Part shown: positions 52,345 to 62,893 of the stretch, in pieces
How positions within the stretch are numbered: position 1 is the stretch's first letter
Layout: each line of letters starts with the position of its first letter
From: Muraenolepis orangiensis
Lineage: Eukaryota > Chordata > Actinopteri > Gadiformes > Muraenolepididae
Direction: 5' to 3'
NCBI GenBank assembly: GCA_027704905.1
Contig: CM051002.1
Span: 12,981,455-13,045,454, forward strand
Length of the DNA: 64,000 nucleotides
Notes under the pieces: model-generated
What the model saw: only the letters and a program-made list of their open reading frames with translations
The model's database searches: none
What the model was told of the DNA's origin: nothing
Program-made: the position numbers and the translations under genes

Positions 52345-53904
52345 ATGAGAGAAACGCGCTACGGCTCTCACCAAGGCGCCTTCACCCGAAGGCATCATCT
52401 CACGGTGGCGCTGCCGCTGGCCCTCCTGATGTCATCGATGCACGTCAATGGGCAGTTCATGGCCATGCCCCTGAACTGCCAGACGGCGTGTGTGTGCGCC
52501 AGCAACATCGTCAGTTGCTCCCAGATGAATCTAACCAGCGTGCCGACCGGTCTGCCAACCTACACCGCTGTGCTGGATCTGAGCTTCAACCTCATCTCCC
52601 GGCTCCGCGCGGACTGGACCCCGGTGAAGCTGAGCCGGCTGCACACCTTCCACCTGAACCACAACGGCCTCACCTTCCTCTCCTCCGAGGCCTTCGTCCA
52701 CGTGACCCGGCTGCGCTACTTGGACCTGTCCTCCAACGGCCTCAAGATCCTGGAGGAGTTCATCTTCGAGCCCCTGGAGCACCTGGAGGTGCTGCTGCTC
52801 TACAACAACCACATCTCCCAGATAGACCGCACCGCCTTCTCCGGCCTCCTCCACCTGCAGAAGCTGTACCTGAGCCAGAACCAGATCTCCCGCTTCCCCA
52901 TGGAGGTGGTGAAGGAGAGGGGCCGGCTGGAGACCCTCTCCCTGCTGGACGTCTCCTCCAACCGGATCAAAGCGTTGCCTCTGGCGGAGCTCCAGGCGCT
53001 CCCGGCCTGGATCAAGAACGACTTGTACATCCACCGCAACCCGCTGCCCTGCAGCTGTGAGCTGTACAGCCTGCTGGCTCTCTGGGACCTCCACCGGTTC
53101 AGCTCTGCCTCCGACTTCCGAGAGGATCACACCTGCCTGCAGGCCAGCGCCAAGGACAAGGAGAAGGTGGTCGTGCTGCATCTCAACTGCAGCGAGGTGA
53201 CGCTGGTGAAGAAAAGCGCCCACCTGGGCCAGTACCTGGTGCTGAACTGTGACACCCGTCGGCGGGGCATGCTGAAGAGCTGGGCGCTGCCCGAAAACGT
53301 CACCGTCAGCCGCGCTGACAAGAGCGCCCTGGTGCTGCTGGAAGGCAGCCTCCAGATCGGCCCGCTGAAGGCCGAGGACTCGGGGGTCTACATCTGCCGC
53401 GCCACCAGCGACTCCTACAACGAGACGCTGCATGTCACCGTGGAGGTGTTCAACTTCACGCTCAGCGGCGGGCTGGAGAGCATCAAGACGGCCTACACCA
53501 CCCTGGTGGGGTGCCTGGCCAGCGTGGTCATGGTGCTCATCTACCTCTACCTCACGCCATGCCCCTGCGCTTGCTGCCCCGGACACGGCATGACGCCGGT
53601 GAGCGATGAGGACGACAGCCTGCGCTCCTCGGCGGTGAGCGTGTGTCAGATGCAGGAGGAGGCGGGGGGGAAACAGGACGGAGACAGGGCCGATAAGAAG
53701 TTTCTCGGCAGACAGCAGCAGCAGCAGCAGCAGCAGCAACACCACACGGCGTTCCCGGGGGCCAAGGACCCGCCGGAGCAGAACGGGAGGCTGAACCCCA
53801 TCGGGGAGGAGGACGAGGAGTGGCAGGGGGAGAGTGGCGCGAGACGGAGGTCTGACGCTGAGTCTGTCAGCTCCGTCTGCTCCGGTACTCCCATGGTGGT
53901 GTGA
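52345..53904 (+). CDS. amigo1: Amphoterin-induced protein 1 (LRR/Ig adhesion protein)
   Basis: Neuronal type I membrane adhesion protein; family members bind homophilically, promote neurite growth, and AMIGO1 associates with Kv2.1 channels. I chose the ATG at 52345 (CCACAATGA context), which gives 519 aa (human 493) with a basic N-terminus and a hydrophobic signal segment (TVALPLALLMSS). In order: LRRNT cysteines (NCQTACVCASNIVSC, about 44-58); six leucine-rich repeats with LRYLDLSSNGL, LEVLLLYNNHI and LQKLYLSQNQISRFP; LRRCT (NPLPCSCELYSLLALW); one Ig domain, Cys302 to Cys351 (DSGVYICRA); a transmembrane helix at about 382-404 (TAYTTLVGCLASVVMVLIYLYL); and a tail with a 9-Gln run (457-465) and the conserved SDAESVSSVCSGTPMVV end. 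The human-like AYTTLVGC...VLIYLYLTPC block decides AMIGO1 over AMIGO2 and AMIGO3. Confidence 0.96.
   Translation: MRETRYGSHQGAFTRRHHLTVALPLALLMSSMHVNGQFMAMPLNCQTACVCASNIVSCSQMNLTSVPTGLPTYTAVLDLSFNLISRLRADWTPVKLSRLHTFHLNHNGLTFLSSEAFVHVTRLRYLDLSSNGLKILEEFIFEPLEHLEVLLLYNNHISQIDRTAFSGLLHLQKLYLSQNQISRFPMEVVKERGRLETLSLLDVSSNRIKALPLAELQALPAWIKNDLYIHRNPLPCSCELYSLLALWDLHRFSSASDFREDHTCLQASAKDKEKVVVLHLNCSEVTLVKKSAHLGQYLVLNCDTRRRGMLKSWALPENVTVSRADKSALVLLEGSLQIGPLKAEDSGVYICRATSDSYNETLHVTVEVFNFTLSGGLESIKTAYTTLVGCLASVVMVLIYLYLTPCPCACCPGHGMTPVSDEDDSLRSSAVSVCQMQEEAGGKQDGDRADKKFLGRQQQQQQQQQHHTAFPGAKDPPEQNGRLNPIGEEDEEWQGESGARRRSDAESVSSVCSGTPMVV
53713..53739. repeat. CAG repeat coding for polyQ in amigo1
   Basis: Nine Gln codons, the last CAA, in the cytoplasmic tail. 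Confidence 0.95.
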
Positions 53905-56590
53905 CCCCAGCTCTCACCAACACACGTCACTTTGGATTAGAAGTGTGCCATAGAACATGAAGTGCATGCATTGTATGGCATATCTACCATCAACGACGGG
54001 ATAAGACTTCCATTTGAACATCTATATTTATTTATTTAAAAGGACTTATGATATGCAGGTTGTTTATGTAATATGGCTTGTTTGTTTCTGTATGTCTATG
54101 TGTCTATATTGTTTCTGTTGCTATTTTGCGTGTTATGCCCCTCGAAAAACTATAGTGAGGGATTGTATGACCACAAGAAGATGTTTTAAATGTGTACGTT
54201 TTCAATAATAGTTCATTGAATGTTTATTGGAAGCAAGTTATTTAACCTTATAGGTTAAATAAAAAAGGCTTTAGTTTACTTAGAATTCAGTATATTTGCA
54301 AGAGCATCACATCTACTCAATAACCAATGTCAGTTGTGTCAATAATATATCTAGACTTCCTAGTATTTTGATATAGCTGCAAATATTGAATCATTAAAAA
54401 GAATCCTTGAAAATATGTTAAGAAGCATATTAGGCTACTTTTGAATGACTATAGCTTCTGTTATTGTAGCACAAAAAAAATAAAAGTTGAATGCAATAGT
54501 CAACCCTAAGCAACACATATGTTGTTGTGTAGTATGGGTGTATTTTAAACATATATTTAGTGTTTTTATGAATCTATAAGGAAAGAGTTGAATTCTTTAC
54601 AAATAAACATTACTAATGTATTTAGTCACTAATGAATCACTTATAAAGATTACATTTTTTTTAAATTATAATTATGATTATGTACTAATGCATACTTTGT
54701 TCTTTGAGATCTCCTGAGTCCACTAATAAGAGCACAGGATATGTGTTTTATGTATTGCATCACGTCATCTATCCACTATTTTTTGATAAAGCTGAATAGG
54801 AAAATATTGGCACAACCATGTACTCTAAACTGTGTTCTACTCTTTCCATACCAGTGGCCTAAATGACGGTAGCATGTTGTTGCATGGGACGACACGTTCC
54901 CCTACACTGTATCTCCCAGTGTACACATGTGGCACCAGTCAACCCAACCCAAAGAGTCTCACTAGAACTTGTCCTGTCGAAAGGTCCGTTCCGTTACTGG
55001 TGGCAACTAAAGGTTCAACTTAAAGCGTTGCTTTGCAGTCATGTAGCTTATTTTGAACATGAAGTAAAATTATTTTTTTAAAACAAAATCGATTGAGTGC
55101 ACCTTCGTGGGATATGATTATATGATGATTGCAGTTGTGAAATGTATGATGTCATGTATTGAATTGTCCATATATTCGTTAAGTTGCTCTTGGGGTTTTG
55201 GACACGTCATTTCAAGGTTGCAGAACGTATTTGTGTTTAGGCACAACATCTCTTACACAAGTAGAAGGCAGTACAAAGTCATCCTATGTGTATTATTCAA
55301 AGTATGTCAAATATTCCAAGAATCACCTCCCCACCCATTGGCAACGACACCAAACATTCAGCCATATTGTATTCAGTAGTGGCATTATTTGCTTATGGGA
55401 AACCTGTTGTTCAAGGCTAAAGATAGCAGCGGGGCAGCTAATATCTATTAAGGCTTGTATTGTGCTAGGATCTGATTGTCTATGGGACAGCATTGCTCTG
55501 TCCGCCGATTGGACGCTTGGCAGCTGCTGGCTCTGCAGGAGAAACACATGAGAAGTGTTACCTTCCAGCACATTATTGTGGGCATCGGTCAACCCGTACC
55601 AGCCAGGCAATAGTCCAACGTGCAGAAATAATCGTACAAAAATAGCTACCACGGGAGCAACTCACATGCAAAGTAGCACTTTTGTATATTGACATAACTC
55701 AATGTTAGGCATTGGTGGTCCGGGATGGTTAAGAAGTACAGAACAAACAGAATATGCAGTGTCTACTATACTGAAAATGTCTTCCATTATATAGATGCGG
55801 TTTAAGTACAAAGCTAATAAATAAAATTAATAAAAGTTTAAATGTCACGGTTGCGGTGTGTGACATGAAATTCACACAATGTGCTGTTAATCTGACCCAT
55901 ATTACCACTGTTTTATTATGTTTAAAATAAAACCATTGATCCTTTATTTCACTTGACTAACACAATATTCCAACTTCAGACCAGATGTGATTGTAAAGAC
56001 CAGACTAGGTGTAGCAATGTTTATGTATTTCTCACACAGCTTGCATACTGTATTACTGTGTTTCACTATGGTGATATAATATAGTGTAATATAATACGTG
56101 TTTCAGACTATAATCTCTGAAATACTACTGAAGCACTTCATGTGTATTTCCCTAAGTTGCCTCCCTACCACAGAAAGCAATCATTAAGACGTAATGTGTG
56201 TACAATATGCACAAAGACGGGGTTTCAGTTGTCGGTTCAGTTGTTGTTTAATCAGCCTTCGCATTGACCTCGTCTGTTGCTTTTGTCACACACTTGGTTC
56301 AGATATCTTATTGAACGTTGGTTTTCCTCCTCTTATCGGCTGTTATAATTTCCCTGTTCCCTGTAGCTGTACCTCATCCACTATAAATGTACAAAATAAA
56401 TGTTCTACATGTAAGCTGTTAAACGCTTTTTGTATTTTCCTTGAGGTATTTGTCTATTTGATTATTTATATATGGAAAATATGTAATTACACTGTGGTTA
56501 AGCTGATTGAAGGGCTGGACAATATACATATTAATATGTGTGTATGAATGCAACAGGCTGTTTTGGGGAGAACAGTTGAGCCATGCATAG
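53905..56590 (+). other. Presumed amigo1 3' UTR and downstream DNA
   Basis: AT-rich, no coding sequence recognised. Several AATAAA words on the plus strand (about 54246, 54600, 55815, 55925, 56393) could end the transcript; which one is used cannot be told from sequence. Confidence 0.6.
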
Positions 56591-56594
56591 CAGC

Positions 56595-56701
<107 letters not shown>

Positions 56702-56754
56702 CTCTATCTCGCTCACTCAGTGTCTCAGTGTCTCTGCTTGTTGAGGGTCTACAT

Positions 56755-58067
56755 CAGGGGTATTCAACTAGATTAGGAAGGGGGCCACAATTGTAAAATG
56801 TCTTGAAGGCGAGGGCCACAAGACTGTGACAACGAAAATGAACAAATGCCATTGTTATTGTACAACCAACCATGCAATAATAATAATGATTATTGTTATT
56901 GTTATTATTATTATTGTAGTAGTAGTAGTAGTAGTCGGTGCTGCAGACCTGACGTCGAGCGAATATGATTCACAATTTTTATGACAGTCTCCATTGCTTC
57001 TTTCAACTCCCCTGACAATTTCGCACACAGAACTGATTGATGTATGATGCAATGCAGTGTGTTCACTGTGGGATGCTCTGCACATAAGCGAGATACAAAG
57101 CCCCTTTCTTTCCCAATCATGGACGGGCAGCCATCGGTAACGAGAAGGTTGATCTTACCTAGATCCAAACCCTTCTCTTCAAAAAAACTCCAAACTGCAG
57201 CGAAAATCACTTCACCTGTAGTGCTGGTTATCAGTGGTAAAAGGCATAACAACTCCTCTTTAAAAACGTCACCATCGAAGTACCTCACAAACAGCGAGAG
57301 CTGTGCCGTATCTGTTGCATCAGTCGATTCATCGACAGCGATGTACTCTGTAGATTTGAGATCGGCAATTAATGCTGAAAAACAGTCCTCAAACAGTACC
57401 TCTACTCTTCGACTTCCCAATGTGTCAGAGTACACTCCTCCTACACAACTTCAGCGTCAGTGAATGTCTTTCTCTTTTTGGCTAAAGCGATCACTCGTAG
57501 AGAAGCAGCAGTGGCCTTTTCCTGGGCTGTATAAGCAGTTGTAAGAATAGTGGTTGATGCAGTGTAAGAAGATTTAAGTATTTCTATTTTACCACGTCTA
57601 GCTGTGCTACCAGGCGGGTAAGCAGCATTGAAGTTAGCAGCATGCTTGGTCTCATAGTGGCGCCTCACATTAGCAACCTTGCAGACTGAAACAGTTATTT
57701 GACATATTAAACAAAGGTCTAGGATTGGCGTGTGATGGTAAAATAAATACAAAATCATCATCAGCTCATTTTGGATCAGTAATGAGAGTAACGAGATTGA
57801 CACGATGTCACGATAATTACACGCTGATCAGTCCAATGCAAGATTGCCTTTTAAGAACTATTGAGGGAGAAATAATTTGGACACATTTAATTCGGATAAC
57901 AAAATAGCGAACATATATTGACATTTATTTAAATGATTTAAAAAAAAAAAATTAATATTTTTTTTTTTTTTTTTTACATTTACACAATATGGATTGTGTT
58001 CCAGGGGCCACGAGAAAGCTCCCCGCGGGCCGGATTTGGCCCGCGGGCCGCCAGTTGAATATCCCTG
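56755..58067 (-). mobile_element. hAT transposon with intact termini and 8-bp TSD
   Basis: Terminal inverted repeats CAGGGGTATTCAACT (56755) and, on the other strand, CAGGGATATTCAACT (ending 58067). They are flanked by the exact 8-bp duplication GTCTACAT at 56747-56754 and 58068-58075, the target-site length of hAT elements. Inside, on the minus strand, are two transposase pieces: 57803-57441 (a zinc-finger-like start, VCKVANVRRHYETKHAANF) and 57435-56911 (YIAVDESTDATDTAQLSLF, LLVTDGCPSMIGKERGF, HCIIHQSVLCAK). These resemble the ZBED5/GTF2IRD2-type hAT family. A frameshift and loss of the C-terminus make it inactive. A GGCCCGCGGGCC stretch lies near the right end. Confidence 0.93.
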
Positions 58068-58215
58068 GTCTACATGCTAGAAGCAGACCGCTGGAGTGGA
58101 AACTCTACCCTGCTTACTCATTTACCTTCATATGGCACTGGTCACATGGGCAACCCTTTGTTATGGATTGGTTTAATATTAACTGTTCCGGCCTCAACCT
58201 ACCACAGTTGAGTAA

Positions 58216-58216
<1 letters not shown>

Positions 58217-58253
<37 letters not shown>

Positions 58254-58262
58254 CATCATCAC
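58217..58262. repeat. (TTA)n then (TCA)n
   Basis: About 12 TTA units. Confidence 0.9.
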
Positions 58263-59278
58263 TGTTATTATGGTTGATATTATTATCAACAACAGAAGCA
58301 TGATATACCTACCCATGTTTAAAAATTGTCAGTTTATTGACAGAGATGTAAAAGGATAGATCACAGAAGAGCAATGAGGACCAGCTTATACAAATCCATG
58401 AAGTGGTTTGTAACATCAGCTACTATCTTGCAATGGCACAGGAGTGCCCTATGAATAATGGAGTATAAATGGAGGGAGGTCCAAAGTTTTTTGCTTTTGT
58501 ATGCACCGTGTAGCTATGTGCTGGAGTTGGCATTTAGCCAGAGAAAGATAGAGAGACATAGAGGGGGTGAGAGCGAGAAGGGCATAGGTTTAGATGTGAT
58601 TTGTGTGGAAAATTGTGCTGATGTGATTTGTGTGGAAAATTGTGCTGATTTGTGCTGATAACAGGTGATATTTACACATCCCAGCCTCTTTTGCAGAGAG
58701 GAAAACACATACACACAAAGTAAGGTTTAAAATATATGTATGCTATCTTGGGGCCCGAACAACATCACAAAACAGCTTGAGAAGATGAAAAAGACACATC
58801 TCTCCTCTCTGCTATAGAAGGCGCATCCTAAAGACAATTATCACACATGCAGATGGCGTTGTGCTGTGAATGCAAGCCAGCACCAGTTGACTATCAGTGA
58901 TTGGCAGGTGGTTGTACATTTTAAGCCTGAATTTATGGGAGATGACTCATTCGTTCCTCCAAGCGAAGCCCCTCTCTGGAGAACGAGTTTCGGTGTTTCA
59001 GGCTTTCAGAGTTGTCTGCTACCTTGTGGCTGGCACAAGCTACAGCAGGGACCAGAAGCCACCGCTGAAGTGCATTTTACATTGTTCATTTAAAGAGAAA
59101 TAAAACAAAGCTGAAGCTCAGAATAAACTGATCTTATTTTGGCGTTATATATTTTATTATAGCAGATGATAATTTAGATACACAGCGAAAGGGGTCTGTC
59201 AAAACTTCAATGGTCTTCAGTTTGGGAGAGAGAATAAATAAATAAGGCTATAGCAAACCCAACCATAAACATATCATA

Positions 59279-59283
<5 letters not shown>

Positions 59284-59350
<67 letters not shown>
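59284..59350. repeat. (GT)n just after the protease relic
   Basis: About 33 GT units followed by AT repeats, ending about 30 bp from the relic's stop codon. Confidence 0.95.
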
Positions 59351-59353
<3 letters not shown>

Positions 59354-59694
59354 AATAATAATAAAATATATATATATATATTCACACGGCGTGAGCAAAG
59401 CCCACTCTGGCGTTGTTGTAGTCATGCCTCATGAACACTTCTCCCAGGATCCAGTTCCCAGATCAAAAGCCTGTGATGCCGCCTGGCCCAGACTGAGGAA
59501 CAAAGCACCAGAGGATGGGTCAGTAGAACCACACAACACACTAAAAGAGTCCAAATAGGATATCTAACATCATCTAAATGATAATGTTGTGTACACTCAC
59601 ACACACATAGGACACACATACGCAAGTGAATGCATAGGCCTCTACAGGCCTATGTATGTACTTTTCGCATGTCTATAAATGAGGATATTAACAA

Positions 59695-60215
59695 TAAATG
59701 TCCATACAAGATACAAGATTTGTATTGGCCATTTCCAACAAGTACATTGGAATGCTTACTCCCCATTCCCTCCCGCAGTATGAATCTCAAAACAATACCA
59801 TAAATAATATACACAATAAAAATGAACACAAAAAAAACAACAAAGCGATTGATGATATGTACATGTGTTGAATCGTGCAAAAATATTCAAAAGCATTTAA
59901 AGTGCCCTTAGTGCAGCAGCATCATGAATACAGTGCAGTAACTATGATGAGTCCAGAAAGTCCAGTAAAGTATGATAGTGTAGTGTTAATGACAATGTTA
60001 TTAGCAGCACTCCTAGCAGTTCAGTAGGCGCACTGCTGCCTGTGGATAAAAACTGCCCTTGGACCTGGTAGTCCTTGTACACATGCTGTGTAACCGGTAC
60101 CAATACTCAATATTATTATTATTATTATTATTATGACTGTCAGACCAACCTTCATGACGAAGGAGGAAGGAAGGAAGGCTCAACCTCGTTGGACACAACC
60201 TCAATGTGTTTTGTT
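59695..60215 (-). mobile_element. Rex-like LINE 3' end inside the protease relic
   Basis: The minus strand reads RTTRSKGSFYPQAAVRLLNC and a stop, the end of ORF2. A tail with ACACATGTACATATCAT, GGGAGGGAATGGGGAGTAAG and CATTCCAATGTACTTGTTG follows, closing in a TACAAATCTTGTATCTTGTA repeat. It sits between the last two exon remnants of the aspartic protease. Matches the plus-strand copy at 62.5-62.9 kb. Confidence 0.8.
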
Positions 60216-60244
60216 TTTCAATGTGTTTTCTTAGTTTTATATTC

Positions 60245-60279
<35 letters not shown>

Positions 60280-60294
60280 TATAAAGTGTGTGTA

Positions 60295-60323
60295 TGTGTC
60301 ATACTAATTGTTAGTATGACACA
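60295..60323. repeat. Perfect 13-bp inverted repeat
   Basis: TGTGTCATACTAA and its reverse complement around a TTG loop, within an AT/GT-rich stretch. Confidence 0.85.
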
Positions 60324-62504
60324 CATAATTGTTCATACACAATCCTTAATCCGTAATAGATATGGGACAGACAGGGAGGGGGGTAACCTTTAATATACTA
60401 CATCATACCACATCAAACTGTTACGTACGTAAATGACAAAATGCAAATTACAAATCACAAACACAAGCACACAACCTCAACCACAAGCACACAACCCCCA
60501 CCACAACCATTACAACCACAACCCCCACCCCCACCACAACCCCCACCACAACTTACGGAGGAGTGCCCGTCCATGTAGGCTCCCACCCAGCCGTTGATGT
60601 TGTTGATCTCCCTGCTGGGCCCGATGACGACCGCCTTGCACCCCTCGCAGCACGCCACTGTTTCCCCGTTTATGGTGATGCTGCACCCAGACACCAAGAC
60701 AGGACGAGGCACAACTACCGTGTATATGGAGTCTATGGAGCTCAGTGTGAGGTCCTCAATGGAACGTATCACTGTACATGACATAAGGTTATATTAGATA
60801 AGGACTGGATAGGACAACTGGATATTATGCTAGATGGTGGACATTTGAGACACCAACTTCCTTGTTAGTGCTCATTCACCACCGGTAGTACAGTGTAGTG
60901 CTCATTACAGTGCAGTGCTCATTATACCGATCTATACGGATGGCCCAGTAAACGTCCTCCTCTTGGACCATGATCCAGTTGATGGGTCCAGTGAAGTATT
61001 GAGGATCTGTCCCGCCCAGAATCAAAGCACATCCCTCCACCTCTCTGGCCGCAGAAAGAAGGAAACCATAAGCATATCATTTTTCCACAGAAACAAAACA
61101 ATAGTCAACAACCTTGTATAACCGTGTGTAACCTTGTGTCTTGTATCCACAAGTCAATATAATAGTGCATACAGTATTTATGCAATGGACTTCATTGAGT
61201 TTTTCACCGTGCGTTCATGGACTAAATAATCAAAGGCTCACCTGCTCAGGTCAGCAGTTCAACATTTAAAATGTACCTTTAACGGTGGTTTGAGGCGTCA
61301 AATCCACACATTCCAACTAGAGAAGAGTACTTGTTACCTAAAAAGCAGAAGCAATGTCTGTAATGTTTCAAGAGACGGCATATTAGGAGCCTGATCCCCA
61401 TCATCTGCAGAAAACGAACAGACGCAGGCTTCTACTGTTGTTCTTACTGCAAGCATCACTGAGGCGATCCAAGGACGGTACGTCCGGTACGGTATGAGTC
61501 TGCGGAGCCGGTGTCAAAGAGAACCTTGAAGTGTTGAGGTGGATTTCCAATGCCGATCTATAGAGTCCCAACGACCGGAAGGAGGATGAGGAACGCGGTG
61601 AGTGGTGGTCGGTCTTGTATGTATAGTGTGACGGTAACATGTCTTCACAGTATACAGTGACACTCACTTCTGGGTCAAAGGTCATAGGCACAGTGCTCAC
61701 TCGCTGCCCTCTTGTAAATTTCCGCTGAGGATTGTAAGGATACTGAACAAATCAAAAAGCTTTTTTCTTTTTTGTGCCCATTACAAATAGATTATCGGGG
61801 GAGAAGCATATTTAAAAGGTGATAGCCCTTGAACGGAAATCATTATAAGGGGATATTTGGCATGCACGATTATTTCTTGTTAAGTAAATGTTAGTTGTTA
61901 TACATGTGTGCCATTCTTCCCCCCCCCCCCATGGCTAAACGGGTGTGTAAGTAAAAGAGTGTATTGTTTGTGTGTGGGTCACGTGTGCTATTATTGTTAT
62001 GGTTATGGCGACATGAGTTTACATCATCTATTTATTCTGTGTATTGAATCAAGTTCCATTTATTATCAATTGAGCAATACCATTTGTCTGAAAGACATCA
62101 ACGTGACCGGTATGGGCTGCAAAGGATTTGGATTTTAGTTTATACCTCAAATAGATAGTGATTGATTTATATCATTACAGCTAGACAGCAAACATGAAGG
62201 CATGGAAATCAAAGAAAGGTATGTTTGCTCAAGTGAGGCATCACGCCCAAGTCTTGAAGTAAGCTTAGCATCGTACAAAAGGGACTATTTCTACATCATA
62301 AGTGACATGTGATGTGAAGCTGCTAGTCACGCCATCATCATCATCATCATCATCATGAGATTTCAGTAAGGAACCGCCTCTTTTGAAACCACATTATAAA
62401 AGGACATTCCTGGTCAAATTTATCCCAGGGCTTTGCTCAAATGTCCTACTCATGACAATGTGTATTGAATTAATGAACCAACATATCTAAATTGAGATTG
62501 AGAA

Positions 62505-62893
62505 CCACCCTGGGCACCATCTCTTCTCCCCTCTACCGTCCGGTCGCCGGTTCCGCAGCATTCGTACAAGGACTACCAGGTTCAAGGATAGTTTTTATCC
62601 ACAGGCAGTGGGCCTACTGAACTGCTAGGAGTGCTGCCACTATCATAACATTGTCATTAACATAACACTATTATACTTGGCTGGACTTTCTGGACTCATT
62701 ACAGTTACTCTGCTGCACTTTAAAATGCTTTTAGTACAATTCTACACATGTACATATCATTCTTCAGTCACTTGTATGTTCATTTGTATTGTGTATAGTA
62801 TTTTGTTTTAGAAATGCATACAGTGTGTGGGAGTGGGGGGGTAAGCATTCAATTGTATTTGTTGCAAATGGCAAATACAAATCTTGAATTCAC
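62505..62893 (+). mobile_element. Rex-like LINE 3' end
   Basis: HHLFSPLPSGRRFRSIRTRT, then RFKDSFYPQAVGLLNC and a stop, then the same 3' tail as the 59.7-kb copy (TACACATGTACATATCATTC, GTAAGCATTCAATTGTATTT, GCAAATGGCAAATACAAATC). Confidence 0.85.

Larger units (their letters stand above)
58080..59380. other. Stretch without recognised gene
   Basis: Apart from short TTA and GT repeats and a 26-bp tandem duplication (GATTTGTGTGGAAAATTGTG, at about 58597 and 58623), nothing recognisable. Confidence 0.6.
59382..61742 (-). pseudogene. Pepsin-family aspartic protease relic
   Basis: Minus-strand exon remnants in order. At 61742-61668: end of the propeptide and mature start (YNPQRKFTRGQRV, VPMTFDPE). 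At about 61557-61440: IGIGNPPQHFKVLFDTGSAD, with the first catalytic DTGS at 61515-61504. At 61044-60928: ALILGGTDPQYFTGPINWI, VYWAIRID. At 60680-60557: ITINGETVACCEGCKAVVIGPSREINN. At 59492-59382: SGNWILGEVF, RVGFAHAV and a stop. Damage: a TAG at 61560-61558 just before IGIG; the reading lost to stops after FDTGSAD; no trace of the three middle exons in only 400 bp; the second DTG motif removed by an in-frame loss of about 7 residues; a TGA at 59465-59463; and a LINE inserted between the last two exons. Digestive or cathepsin E-like type; which paralogue is not resolved. Human chymosin is also a pseudogene in 1p13.3. Confidence 0.85.

Noticed and set aside
52531..53745. 404-aa minus-strand frame opposite amigo1
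   Set aside because: Shadow of the GC-rich, leucine-rich amigo1 CDS.
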